Positions 1-10,599 of a DNA stretch of 64,000 bases are shown here, piece by piece. Position 1 is the stretch's first letter; each line of letters begins with the position of its first letter. The DNA comes from Bombyx mori (Eukaryota > Arthropoda > Insecta > Lepidoptera > Bombycidae): NCBI RefSeq assembly GCF_030269925.1, contig NC_085127.1, positions 5,463,501 to 5,527,500 of the forward strand, in the 5' to 3' direction. The notes below the pieces were generated by a model. The model did not search any database. It was not told the DNA's origin and saw only the letters and a program-made list of their open reading frames with translations. The position numbers were made by a program, and so were the translations under genes.

Positions 1-256
1 ACTGCATTCATCCACAGTGCGTTTCCAGAGATATATTTGCCACGTACCGTCCGGCTTTGGAATGAGCTCCCCTCCACGCTGTTTCTAGAGCGCTATGACA
101 TGTCCTTCTTCAAACGAGGCTTGTGGAGAGTACTTAACGGTAAGCAGGGGCCTGGATCTGCTCCTGGCATTGCTGAAGTCCATGGGCGACGGTAACCACT
201 CACCACCAGGCGAACTGTTTACTCGTCTGCCTACAAGGGCAATAAAAAAATATAAA
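1..256 (+). mobile_element. 3' end of a non-LTR retrotransposon (truncated by window edge)
   Basis: One frame reads as the C-terminal tail of a LINE reverse transcriptase: RTVRLWNELPS, then a YDMSFFKRGLWRVLNG-type string at about 46-140. A 3' UTR follows, ending in CTGCCTACAAGGGCAATAAAAAAAT. The same 3' UTR (GACGGTAACCACTCACCA..CAGG..CTGCCTACAAGGGCAA) recurs near 39.4, 44.6 and 47.8 kb, so it is a dispersed family. The clade (CR1- or Jockey-like) cannot be fixed from so little protein. Confidence 0.7.
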
Positions 257-521
257 AAAGCTCTATCGAGTCGATCATATTATTATGTTCTTTTTTATAA
301 CTAATGATGTTTATACATTTAGCCCTAAATGTGTTTTTTTTATATTATCAAACCTTTGTTGACGATAAGCGACATGGTGACACCAAATTGTGCAGGCTCC
401 AATTACTACCACCACTACTACTAATATTAGCCTACATGACAGACTGCTGGACATAAGCCTACTGCAAAGCTCGCCACAATATGTTCATTATTTAAAAATA
501 TTTGTTTTTATTTCATTACAG

Positions 522-567
522 AACCGGCTTATACCGAGTGAACACAGGCAGGAGCTATCCATATTAA
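522..567 (+). CDS. last exon of an upstream tandem lipase paralogue
   Basis: A splice acceptor (TTTCATTACAG, ending at 521) is followed by a 46-nt exon. Read after a two-base split codon it gives TGLYRVNTGRSYPY and a TAA stop. The last exon of the complete lipase at 5941-5986 has the same length and phase and encodes SGLFRVNTGRRYPF. That match in length, phase and sequence marks a tandem paralogue whose other exons lie before the window. No other lipase exon is visible in 1-521, where a LINE tail sits. Whether the gene is functional cannot be judged from one exon. Confidence 0.8.
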
Positions 568-2365
568 GCTTTTGTGAACTTAAATACAATATGTAATAAT
601 TTTAAGTAATATACATACAAAATGTACTTCTATAAATGTTACCGGATATTAAAATGTTACTCAAAAATATACTAACCACTATTTATTTAATTTTAAACTA
701 TTAAACTCATACTCAAAAAAAATAAAAATACCCCGATTCTTTGCGTTTTTAATTAATTAATTAATAGGACATTTTTTTCTAAATTGTGAATCTTGTGTGA
801 TTCATGGTGTTTTTGACACATTTTTTTGTTCCCCTAACCCTTATAATATAAAATCAATATGCATTTTTAAAATACTACATATGTATATGACGGATAGGCT
901 GGTTCCATGGTGTTTTTTAAATGATGACGTCAACGTTCCTGACGCCATTCTCTTCATCATTATCATTGCCTTCCATAGTGACAGTAATTAAGACATAGAA
1001 TCCCTTTTCCAATGAATTCCGTTTATTTCATTTCAAGTGTACAGCGATAACAACAGAAGACTCCGCTCTGTTCGGCTGTTCGAGCCAGAATGTTTTGTGC
1101 GACAATAGTCACTCGTATTTATTAGAAAGTGGGGTAGCTTGATCATGAATTCTCTTGAATACAACCTTAAACAGTTGTTGACATACGTAACATTAAGGAC
1201 TTTTTAATATTAACTATTTTTAGTTAAATAAATAGTGACGTTGCGCCGACATATATATAAAAATGTAAATGTAAATACATATGTATATTTGGGCGAGCTA
1301 CCTGGTGTCAAAGGGTTACCGGAGACTATCACAACGTAAATACCGTCATCGTCGCTAATACATGATATGTACAGTGGTTGTTCCAACCTTTAAGCCGAAT
1401 AGACAGTGAGGCTGTACCTATAAGGGCTTAAAATACGACCTAGCAGTAATCAAGCAAATAAAAAATAGGCATGTTCAATTTCTATTTCAAACTGTCATTT
1501 CTTCATCGTCAAAGTCAATCGTGAACTTTGTATAAATTGGTTAAGAAGGATCACTATTTGTCAAAAATATTTTTTCTATGTACTAAAGCTCTGAAAAAAG
1601 ACCCTTCTGCGTACGGCATATATCTGTAAGAAATACTATAGCACCAGTGTGAATTCGCTTCGCGTTTTCCAACATACCAATTTACCAAACTTACAAAACT
1701 ATTAATATCTGATTGGTACTTGTACATAATTGATTTAAATTATGCAGTTATCTAAGTTATGAACTCTATTATTCATTAAGTTCTTACTTTCACATGGTAA
1801 TAAAATCACAAGCACGAATTTTAATGTTTTTCGAATGTTTTGGTGCTGTGGCAAGTTCCATCGTCGTGGATAAAATATTAGGAATTGACAAATCTGTATA
1901 CCCTTCTAGTCCGTTTTTCCAACTATAAGATTGGCCGTAACTGTAGTCCCTTCTGTAGATATCGAGTTGCTTCTGGTAAAAGCTATCATCCGGTGAAGGT
2001 AGATGCTTAACAATTCTTTGTGAGCTAATAAACGTAGTTTATGTGTCATAATTTATTCACTTACCATTTTTTGTACTTCATCTGTCAAGTCAATATGGCA
2101 AGAAAGAGTTCATCTTTTGCCGGCAATTAGCATAAACATGACAGCCATGGTGAAGTTATTGTCTATATCATGTACCTAACATAAAGCTTACACAGAATTT
2201 AATGAAACTTATCGATTATTTTGATGATAACGCAACGGAAAAAATCTTCAATTAAGACATTAAGTACTATTTTTGAAACCAAGCAAACAAATAAGTGAAG
2301 TAATTATTTGTTAATATGCATAATCTTATTTAATCACGAATTATAATATAAAGATATGATAAAAC
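568..2365. other. intergenic DNA between the two lipase genes
   Basis: AT-rich sequence with no convincing gene. At about 1290-1440 a diverged minus-strand Bm1-like remnant can be read (CACCTGGTGTCAAAGGGTTACCGGAG-type order, degenerate). Short frames here have no family resemblance and were left out. Confidence 0.5.
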
Positions 2366-2370
2366 ATGAA

Positions 2371-2432
2371 TATATAATGGATTAAAAAACATTAACGTAG
2401 AGTTTATTCCTAGCATTCACTGAATCTATAAC
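2371..2432 (+). promoter_or_regulatory. probable core promoter and 5' UTR of the lipase gene
   Basis: A TATATAAT box lies at 2371-2378, about 60 bases before the ATG at 2433. A start site 25-30 bases downstream would fall near 2400 and leave a leader of about 30 nt, short but usual for highly expressed insect digestive genes. The initiator itself is not clear. Confidence 0.45.
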
Positions 2433-5400
2433 ATGAAGTTCATATCGATACTATTGGTCACTTGGACGGGTAAGATTCTGAAAAGTGTATTTATTGTTTG
2501 GTTGTCTGAAACTTGTCCTGGTAATGGTGGTAAGACATGTTGTGAAGCCGCACAATTGGGAGTACCATCCATTTTTAGCCCAACTATTGTTTCATGCTTA
2601 TGAAACATCGATTGTGATTCCTCTAGGCTTCAGCATCATCAGCTCATATTAAACAATAGAATGAAAAATCAATCTATTTTATTTCGATAGAGAAACAAAG
2701 AAAAGCTCTACTTTACTATGTGTTGGAAATATTTGTATTTTGCATTGGGAAGCAAAGCATAGGGTGTACCTTCTTATATATATCAGCTGGTATTGCTTGA
2801 AACAAGTGAGCCGCTGTTTATCGTAGGACTCTTTTTAAATATCTTCAGATAATGTCACAGCGCTCAGAAAAAACCACGGCTTGATAACAAAACCGGACAG
2901 CTCCGATCCAAAAAAAACTCTAAAAATACACTAAAAATGAACTCAATGGTGTCACATTTAATGAACTCTGCTCCAATGCTGGAACGTATCGTAAAATGGA
3001 GATGACAAGGTCTCACATCATAGAAAAGACGAGGTTGTCTTAAATCATGGAAATGACGAGATTATCTCATTTCATTACTCTCATACATACATAGACATAG
3101 CTGTGGGATTATCGACAATCAGAACGGCTTTTGCCTGTATAAAGTCAAATAGAATGTGTTTGATACATGGGATCTCCGGCCCAAAAATGTAAATAATACT
3201 CTAATCAAATTCTAATTGTTCTTTGTGAAGTTATAACTCTTAGTCCGAGTATCATGGCGTGAAGCGTATGGTTTCGCTGTATTGACACTAAAAAACGTGA
3301 AAAACACTCGAAATATCAACATTAAATCTCCATACTTTACTTACACTTTAACGGCTGCCTGGTGTAGTGGTAAGTGACATAGTCACTACATAAGGGGGTC
3401 GCGGGTTCGAATCCCGCCAAGGGAAGATATTTGTATGATAAATATAAATGTCTTTTCCAGGATTATGGGTGTATATTAAAATATATGTATGAGTATAATT
3501 AAAATCTTGCATTTATTTCCGTTATCTGGTACCTGTAACACAAGTTCTTTACGAACTTATTACGGGACCAGTTAACGTGGCGTGATTGTTAGTAAATATT
3601 TAATATTTATTTATTTAATACTTTACAAAGGCTACAAAAATAAAATTAGACACACTTATGAATGAAATCTGTCGCCATAGTATTTCTTTGAAAATTTAAT
3701 ATATTCATATTTTTTTAGTTTATCTGGCTGCAGCCGTGCCCGTCCAAGAGGATTCATTTCGTAAAGGAAATTACCCTCGTTACATTGAAATGCCGGACGG
3801 TGATGGAAATCTGCACACAGTAGATCTTGAAGCTACACCTGACTATGAACTTCTCGATGAAATAAACAGAAACCCTGCCAACAACCAGTACCTACTCTTC
3901 ACCAGGTAAGAGAGAAACGGAGCTAGAACTGTCTAGAAAACTTCTTTCTGTTATTAAGCTTCAACTTTTTGAAAATCCAAGTCAGAATTGTCTCTATATT
4001 ATAAGTACCATATTCACACATATGATTCAATTGTTTTCTTCCATAATTACTCCGTTCCATTTTATTTAAATTAAGTATTAACTCTCAACTAGGATATTCT
4101 GTTTCTTTTAGGCGCAATCGTCGTTCCTCCCAAACGTTGACTATCAACAATGCTAACTCCGTAACAAGATCCAACTTCAACGCCAACAACCCAACTGTTG
4201 TTATTGCTCATGGCTGGCTCAGCAACCAGAATACTGACATCAATCCGACCATCAGAGATGGTAACTATCTTGGTATTTAGTTCTTAGTCTCCTGATCTAA
4301 AAAGCGGCATTAGTATAGTTTCGCGCCACACATTTTTACGCATTAGTAACATTTCTACCCCTTTATGCCGCGAGCCAATTTTGTGTTGCGGATTGAAGAA
4401 GAGTGGACAGTCGTTATGCAATTTGATCAACGTTATACCTCGAGGTCAATGGCCAAATCTACGTGGAGATATCTTAGGGATCCAATATTCACTTTGCACA
4501 AAGTAGGCCATGAGTTTATTTGCCAATGTAATACAAAAGTAAAATGCATGTGTAGTAAAAAATGGGATATTCTTTATCCTTGAATATGTGAAATTAAATA
4601 AAACCGGTACAAAGATACGAGTATTGCTCTAAAGTGCATATTTTTGGCGTAATCCTTAACGAATACTTGAAAAATATATAATACTTAAATAACTTCTTCA
4701 ATTATTTTTTAGCTTACCTCGGCAAATCTGACGTGAACGTAATTGTTTTGGACTGGAGAAGACTTGCTCTGTCGGACTATGCTACTGCAGCTAGAGGAGT
4801 GCCCGCTGTCGGTCGCGGTTTGGGACAATTCTTGACGTTCCTTAATAGAGTAACAGGAGCTCCGTTCAACACCATGCATCTAGTTGGTTTCAGTCTGGGC
4901 GCGCATTTAGTTGGCAATGCTGGCCGTGAGCTCGGTGGACGGGTAGCTCGTGTTACCGGTAATTATGACTTAAAATTCCTTGTCTCCTATATGAATTAGT
5001 TTGAATAATGTCTTCTGTTATATGGCTAATTTAACACGAATGATTTTCGAGCATAGGTTTGGACCCGGCCGGTCCTCTATGGAACACCAATTCTAATCGC
5101 CTTAATGCAAGAGATGGGGTTTACGTTGAGGCAATCCACACCGATGGCAGTACAACTGGTCTTGGCATCGGATCTGCTGTCGCCAACGCCGATTTCTTCC
5201 CGAACGGTGGAAACTCTCAGCCTGGTTGTACATTGAGCCTTTGCAACCACAATCGTGCTTGGGAACTATTTGCTTCAACCGTGACCAGAAATCATCTGGT
5301 CGGTAACCAGTGCAGCAACATGCTGCAGGTGTCTTCGAACTCGTGCCGCGGAAACCGTCTCAACATGGGAAATGACGACTTGAGAAAGAGCGGGCAAGTT

Positions 5401-5986
5401 ATTTATTTTGAATTAAATAAATGGTTTAGTAATACTTAATGTTACGACTGCTCTGGGGTAGACCGGTATTATAAAATAAAAGAGTGGACTGTATTAATAA
5501 TACGATAGGTGTAATATTTATAAAAGGTGTAACAAGCAAGTAAGTGTCGCGGGTGGCGTTGCTGCACGAAGTGTCGAAAAAAGGTGTCAAACCGCGACCC
5601 CGCGCCGCTGTCCTCCTCCCGACGCCCGCGCATCGCGGTCATCGATGTCCGTGCATCGACACTTAGTACAGTTATTAAATATAGCTTATTATTACAAAGC
5701 TTATGTTTGCAAATCTGATTTTTGAAGATGAATTTTATCTGATCTACTACTTACGCAAATCAATATTAGTATAGTAAAACAATAGCGACATGTTCCAGAA
5801 TCTGTTGAATTTGATGTACTGCAGATGTTTATTATTTCTTAAAATTACTTAAAATGGTCCAATTTTTTTGTATAATATTTAATATTTATAAATATTATGA
5901 ATTACGCATATGATATTAATATTTTTTTCTGTTTTCTCAGATCCGGACTCTTCAGAGTGAACACAGGCCGGAGATATCCCTTCTAA
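2433..5986 (+). CDS. secreted neutral (pancreatic-type) lipase, six exons, 333 aa
   Basis: Exons assembled from splice sites and frame: 2433-2469, 3719-3905, 4112-4260, 4713-4958, 5057-5393, 5941-5986 (1002 nt including stop). Exon 1 plus the start of exon 2 encode a signal peptide (MKFISILLVTWTVYLAAA), so the enzyme is secreted. Landmarks of the insect pancreatic-lipase family follow: oxyanion region IAHGWLS near residue 106, nucleophile motif GFSLGAH with Ser185, GLDPAGP with Asp209, and CNHNRAW with His271, the expected Ser-Asp-His triad. Cysteines near 264/269 and 292/303 fit the usual disulfides. The likely role is hydrolysis of acylglycerols or galactolipids in the midgut lumen. Length is normal for the family and no lesion is seen. 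Intron 1 holds a SINE, intron 5 a GC-rich insert, and intron 5 begins with GC instead of GT. It may be, or be close to, the digestive-juice lipase described from Bombyx, but identity is not proven here. Confidence 0.9.
3351..3618 (+). mobile_element. tRNA-derived SINE in lipase intron 1
   Basis: The head is tRNA-like with an internal pol III promoter: A box TGGTGTAGTGG at 3360-3370 and a perfect B box GGTTCGAATCC at 3404-3414. The body (TGGTACCTGTAACACAAGTT..ACGGGACCAGTTAACG) leads to a T-rich ATTTATT tail. Two more copies lie at 25806-33608. This copy is uninterrupted and serves as the empty-site reference for the R1-clade insertion there. Confidence 0.85.
5440..5661. mobile_element. GC-rich insert in lipase intron 5, possible solo LTR
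   Basis: About 220 bp, its right half strongly GC-rich, inside an AT-rich intron. It starts TGTTACGACTGC and ends ATCGACA, i.e. TG...CA termini. It contains a TATAAAATAAAAG box near 5471, and the flanks share CTTA (CTTAA left, CTTAG right). This fits a solo LTR, but the flanking repeat is imperfect and no family was recognised. Confidence 0.35.
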
Positions 5987-6238
5987 GCTATAGAATATCG
6001 TGAATTTAACTCTCGTTGGTATGCTTATTGTGAATAATAAGCATACCGTCAAATGTCAAAATATTTCGCAAGATTATAGAAAGTAAAACTGTAACAACGT
6101 TTTTTTTTAAAATCCTCTCATACATTACATACAAAAAACCATCGCAAATATTCCAACTATCTAGACTTAATTATATGAGCGACTTTATTAAATCATCATA
6201 ATAAAATCAATCAAAATTTTGTTACTATAGTAACATCC

Positions 6239-7239
6239 ATGGGAACTGGAGACGGAGTCGCTCGCTGCCGACTATCGGTGGCGCAGTGAGCTTCGTGCTC
6301 TGGGCGTGGCGCGTCCCTCCAAAAGTGAGCTGCGGGCGCAGAAGGCCCATTCTCGGCGGTCCGTGCTCGAATCGTGGTCGAGGCGGTTGGCCAACCCCAC
6401 GTGGGGTCTACGGACCGTCGAGGCGGTTTACCCAGTCTTTTATGACTGGGTGAATCGTGGCCGAGGACGCCTCACCTTCCGTTTGGTGCAGGTGCTGACT
6501 GGGCACGGATGCTTCGGGAAGTACCTGCACCGGATAGGAGCTGAGCCGACGACGAGGTGCCACCATTGTGGACACGACCTGGACACGGCGGAGCATACGC
6601 TCGCTGTCTGCCCCGCTTGGGAGGTGCAGCGCCGTGTCCTTGTCGCAAAGATAGGACCAGACTTGTCGCTGCCTGGTGTCGTAGCGCCGATGCTTGGCGG
6701 CGACGAGTCTTGGAAGGCTATGCTCGACTTCTGCGAGTGCACCATCTCACAGAAGGAGGCGGCGGGGCGAGTGAGGCAAAGCTCTCCTCACTACGCAGAA
6801 ACCCGCCGCCGCCGAGTAGGGGGTCGGGACCGGGGTCCCGTCCATAACCCGGCCCCCTAAGAGCTTCGGGCTCCACCCGCTTTGTGCGGGGAGGAACCTA
6901 GGCGTGGGGCGGCGTGGTAGGTCGCGTTCCCCCGACCGCTCCGGGAGAAGGTGTAGCGCGGCGCTATCAATCGGGCTCTTGGCCTGTCGACCGAGGGAAC
7001 CGGCGGTCATGTTGCTGGCGGCCGCCGGTTCGGCGTCTGGGGGATGGCGGGATGGATGTAATATGCTCTGCGTAAACCCTGTCCCGCCGTCTCAATAGCT
7101 CCGACTGGGTTCCCGCCCGGTCCGGGGTAGGGCGCCGGCTGTGAGCGGCAGGAGTTTTTAGTGAGGTTCGACTCCCACATACCCCACCTGCCGTGCGGGT
7201 GGAGATCCGGCGATTTTCTACAGTGAAAAAAAAAAAAAA
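6239..7239 (+). mobile_element. 5'-truncated R1-clade non-LTR fragment A
   Basis: GC-rich block abutting AT-rich DNA. It holds the C-terminus of an R1-clade ORF2 (frame open to TAA at 6858-6860), about 370 bp of 3' UTR and an A14 tail at 7226-7239. The 3' UTR shares GCGGCAGGAG-TTTTTAGT and TTCGACTC..ACATACCCC with fragment B (20.8-22.9 kb), so both belong to one or two close families. No certain target duplication; the maT mariner begins about 20 bp after the tail. Confidence 0.85.
6243..6860 (+). pseudogene. R1-clade ORF2 C-terminal remnant
   Basis: The frame opens right at the truncation (WELETESLAADYRWR) and carries the zinc-binding string CHHCGHDLDTAEHTLAVC (CX2CX8HX4C), the C-terminal hallmark of R1-clade ORF2 proteins. 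It then reads SWKAMLDFCECTISQKEAA before the stop. The reverse transcriptase and endonuclease domains are missing. No ATG opens it and it is not a host gene. Confidence 0.85.
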
Positions 7240-7262
7240 TCTTACTAACATACAAGTAAATA

Positions 7263-8570
7263 CTTAGTCTGGCCATAAATACTGTTACAATTAAAATAAA
7301 CAAAATATTACATTTGAATTTGGAATCTTTCATTTTTATATGATTGCTCATTGAGTTTTCTCATTTTGGCGCCAATACATTGTACAATATTTTGCGATAA
7401 TAAAATGAAGTGGGGTGATAAAGAGAACCGAATCGCTGTGATTGCATTACACAAAGTAGGTATGGAGCCAAATACAATTTTTAAAACTCTCCATACGCTT
7501 GGTATTAGTAAAATGTTTGTGTACCGGGCTATTAATAGGTGCAATGAGACCTCCTCTGTTTGTGACAGAAAAAGATCTGGCCGTCCACGTAGTGTTCGTA
7601 CGAAAAAGGTGGTCAAAGCAGTAAGGGAAAGAATTCGAAGAAATCCTGTCCGAAAGCAAAAGATTTTATCTCGGGAGATGAAGATAGCACCTAGAACCAT
7701 GTCGCGTATTTTAAAAGATTACTTAGGACTTGCAGCCTATAAGAGATGTACTGGTCATTTCTTAACTGATAATTTAAAAGAGAATAGGGTGGTAAAATCG
7801 AAACAACTACTGAAGCGGTACGCAAAGGGAGGTCATAGAAAAATTTTGTTTACGGATGAGAATTTTTTTACAATTGAGCAACATTTTAACAAACAAAATG
7901 ACTGTATTTATGCTCAAAGCTCTAAGGAAGCTTCCCAATTAGTCGACAGAGAGCAACATGGGCGCTATCCGACTTCAGTGATGGTTTGGTGGAGTATTAG
8001 CTATGATGGAGTGACTGGGCCATACTTTTGTGAAAAAGGTATCAAAACATCGGCACAAGTGAATCAAGATACCATTCTTGAGAAGGTAGTGAAGCCCCTT
8101 AACAACACCATGTTCAATAATCAAGAATGGTCCTTCCAGCAAGGCTCGGCGCCAGGTCATAAAGCTCGGTCTACGCAGTCTTGGTTGGAAACGAACGTTT
8201 CGGACTTCATCAGAGCTGAAGACTGGCCGTCGTCTAGTCCCGATCTTAATCCGCTGGATTATGATTTATGGTCAGTTTTAGAGAGTACGGCTTGCTCTAA
8301 ACGCCATGATAATTTGGAGTCCCTAAAACAATCCGTACGATTGGCAGTGAAAATTTTTCCCATGGAAAGAGTGCGTGCTTCTATTGATAACTGGCCTCAA
8401 CGTTTAAAGGACTGTATTGCAGCCAATGGAGACCACTTCGAATAAGCTTTTTATACTTTAAATTGTTTTATATTTATGTATTAAACTAACACACTGTAAA
8501 AGTAATAAATGTTATTTGCCATAGATTTTTTTTTGTTTTTCTTTGTAACAGTATTTATGGCCAGACTAAG
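7263..8570 (+). mobile_element. maT-type (DD37D) mariner, full length
   Basis: Perfect 27-bp terminal inverted repeats: CTTAGTCTGGCCATAAATAC.. from 7263 and its exact complement ending at 8570. TA dinucleotides at 7261-7262 and 8571-8572 are the target duplication typical of Tc1/mariner. Length 1308 bp. One open transposase frame inside. The repeats differ in sequence from those of the mariner at 44.9 kb. Confidence 0.95.
7405..8445 (+). CDS. maT mariner transposase, 346 aa, catalytic Asp-2 lost
   Basis: Start chosen at the ATG beginning MKWGDKENRIAVIALHKVG; an in-frame upstream ATG at 7351 adds 18 unlikely residues, while this start gives 1041 nt, the same as the paralogue at 45033-46073. 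N-terminal half: paired helix-turn-helix DNA-binding domain with GRPRSVRT linker. Catalytic domain: first Asp in ILFTDENFF, third Asp in SPDLNPLDYDLW. The position of the second Asp reads QQGSAPGHK, where the family has QDSAP; Asp is replaced by Gly. By family knowledge the three acidic residues bind the metal ions for cut-and-paste, so this protein should be catalytically dead although the frame is open. Confidence 0.92.
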   Translation: MKWGDKENRIAVIALHKVGMEPNTIFKTLHTLGISKMFVYRAINRCNETSSVCDRKRSGRPRSVRTKKVVKAVRERIRRNPVRKQKILSREMKIAPRTMSRILKDYLGLAAYKRCTGHFLTDNLKENRVVKSKQLLKRYAKGGHRKILFTDENFFTIEQHFNKQNDCIYAQSSKEASQLVDREQHGRYPTSVMVWWSISYDGVTGPYFCEKGIKTSAQVNQDTILEKVVKPLNNTMFNNQEWSFQQGSAPGHKARSTQSWLETNVSDFIRAEDWPSSSPDLNPLDYDLWSVLESTACSKRHDNLESLKQSVRLAVKIFPMERVRASIDNWPQRLKDCIAANGDHFE

Positions 8571-8572
8571 TA

Positions 8573-9257
8573 TACAACTAATTATGGTCTCATTATTGTA
8601 AACTCAAACTGGTTCACAAACGCTGTCCCCTTCAGTGGCAAAGCTACAATAAATTGATACAATAAATATTTACCATTTTGTCATCGTAATTACTTTGAGT
8701 TCAAGCGGAATTCTCATCAGAATAAGCAATTACATTAAATTCTCAGTGTTAAGTGGTTACCGAAGACATTAAATTTTAACGAACATAGATACCGCCAATC
8801 CACCTTACATAATGAGGTTGAACTTCGATGTAGGATAACTATAGTTTTAAATCTGAACATATGAATGCTTCGCGGCCTTAAAAGTAATTTAAAAAACATA
8901 CTTTTCCCCAACATATCCGTAGCATTTGGAAATTTCTACTTGGTTCTTTTAAGTAGCCATGAGGCTTACAAAAAAATAGAAAAGCGTATCTTTGAATGCG
9001 GATCGTAAAGACCAAAGTTAAAATCCATCCAACTTCCAATAAGGAGGATTCGTTTGTGGAATTTGTTGAGATAAATCGTTTCAGCATTTAGGAAAGTACT
9101 GATCGTTATTTTAGCTGGAATGATCCAATTGACAACCACTAACCGTTTGAGGTTAGAATGTAACCACGAACTGTATAATACATGTAGTGAGAACTTAAAT
9201 CGATTTTGAGTTTCAAATTTAAGCTGACAGAAATAATGGAAAGAATCTGTAGTTATT
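8573..9257. other. intergenic, one degenerate Bm1 remnant
   Basis: AT-rich. At about 8745-8835 a minus-strand Bm1-like order can be followed (GTGTTAAGTGGTTACCG..ATAGATACCGCC..CCACCTTA), strongly diverged. Nothing else recognised. Confidence 0.4.
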
Positions 9258-9267
9258 TTAAATTGTA

Positions 9268-9754
9268 ACCTCCATGACGACCTGGACTTCGAGTTCATCA
9301 GTAAGTATTTACAGTCGGCGTCGATGCGCCACTTCGATAAAGCGGCACGACACGAGAACCCTCTCATCGTGGCCGCCGGTAACTACATTCCCGATCCTGC
9401 GAAAAGAATGGAAAGCAGTCGACGTCGCCCAAAACACGTCATCTCGGATCCTCCCGATCCACTAACGGTGCTTCTAGGTACTTCAAGCACCGGTCACCGT
9501 TCTCGTCGAACCCGTCGCTTGCGACGAAGGGCTCGACGAGTAAATTAACTCTCAGACACAGCCTACTGAGTTTCTCGCCGGATCTTCTCAGTGGGTCGCG
9601 TTTCCGATCCGGTGGTAGATTCTGCGAAGCACGGCTCTTGCTAGGGTTCGTGTTAGCATCGTCGTCAGGTTTGAGCCCCGTGAGCTCACCTACTAGTTAC
9701 GGTTACGCTGGAATAGCCTCTCTAGGCTACCACAGGTAGGAAGAAAATAAAAAA
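9268..9754 (+). mobile_element. 5'-truncated Jockey-clade fragment (second subfamily)
   Basis: A perfect 10-bp target duplication TTAAATTGTA at 9258-9267 and 9755-9764 brackets 487 bp. The frame ending at 9548 (HFDKAARHENPLIVAAGNY.. then an RRTRRLRRRARRVN tail) parallels the ORF2 C-terminus of the 11.5-kb element but is clearly diverged. The 3' UTR ends in an A-rich AAGAAAATAAAAAA tail. A near relative lies at 58.3 kb. Confidence 0.88.
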
Positions 9755-9764
9755 TTAAATTGTA

Positions 9765-10204
9765 TAATATACGGACTAAATAATTGTTATAAAGGGAGCT
9801 GACTTATTATTTATTCGTAGGCTAGTATTGCTAGATTTTGAATTGACGCCGGTTACAAATATTAAGAAAATCTATAGTTCAATCAAATGTACATTCGACA
9901 TGTCTTTTATTCCATACATCTAGAAATAGAAAAAAACAAACACTTCGAATTTTGTTGGATTAATCCATTACTGAAGATCACATTTGGAGAATGAAATGTA
10001 GTTGAGTAGATGAACGCTCAAAAAGGCGGTAAGAACAGTTGGTTTCTGAGTTAGATAATTTCAATACAGAGCAACATACGTCATTTACTAAACTTGCTAT
10101 CTGCGATAATTATGTTTATTAACAATTGACGTAACTGATAAGTAGGCAGAAGAAGCGTGATAAGTTTATTGTTTTTATTTTTATTGTTTTGGCAACTAAA
10201 CTAC
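9765..10204. other. intergenic, nothing recognised
   Basis: AT-rich sequence without a convincing frame, RNA gene or repeat. Confidence 0.4.
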
Positions 10205-10590
10205 CAGTTTTTGGAACGAAGTTCCTCATGGGACGATGTGGAGGGGTACCCTAACCGGGAAAAAATGTCCGTAACGTAAGATTTTTATTAGTAATGCCCA
10301 CAGTGTACGACTTAACTTTGTAATAACGTACAAAAAATAACATATTTTTTATCATTCATTGACTACGATCGCAGAGCGTTCGTTTGCGCAATACACTAAC
10401 TCTTATGCAAACAACTGTGAATGAATTGTACCACAATAAGTTCGCACGTTACCGAATGACCGTGGGTTGTTGCGAAACTCCAGTTTTATTTTCTTTATAC
10501 CTCGAATAGAACTTAAAATTAATATTTTTATAATAAGGAACTTCGTTCTTATCCGGTGTCCCACGACACCACACATCTTTTTTTTTACGA
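10205..10590 (-). repeat. MITE-like dispersed repeat, copy 1
   Basis: The inverted sequence GGAACGAAGTTCCT (10213) and AAGGAACTTCGTTC (about 10536) bounds an inner part that recurs inverted at 56.3-56.76 kb (shared strings include GTGTACGACTTAACTTTGTA and ACCGTGGGTTGTTGCGAAAC). An outer GGTGTCCCACGACACCACAC stem-like segment is also shared. Two inverted copies and terminal symmetry suggest a non-autonomous DNA transposon; family not recognised. Confidence 0.6.
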
Positions 10591-10599
10591 AGCAATAAT

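Noticed and set aside
3360..3420. tRNA gene with perfect B box
   Set aside because: The A/B boxes continue into a repeated body and an AT-rich tail, and the same sequence recurs at 25.8 and 33.4 kb: SINE heads, not tRNA genes.
4365..4583. 72-codon frame inside lipase intron 3
   Set aside because: It lies between well-supported splice sites, shows no family signature and would interrupt the lipase frame.
6306..6860. 184-codon frame as a host zinc-finger gene
   Set aside because: The frame continues upstream to the truncation point and matches R1-clade ORF2 of fragment B residue by residue; the GTG start is incidental.
7230..7463. Integrated virus or LTR retrovirus
   Set aside because: No capsid, protease, integrase or envelope-like frame was seen anywhere; all reverse transcriptases here are of non-LTR type with APE endonuclease or its remnants.
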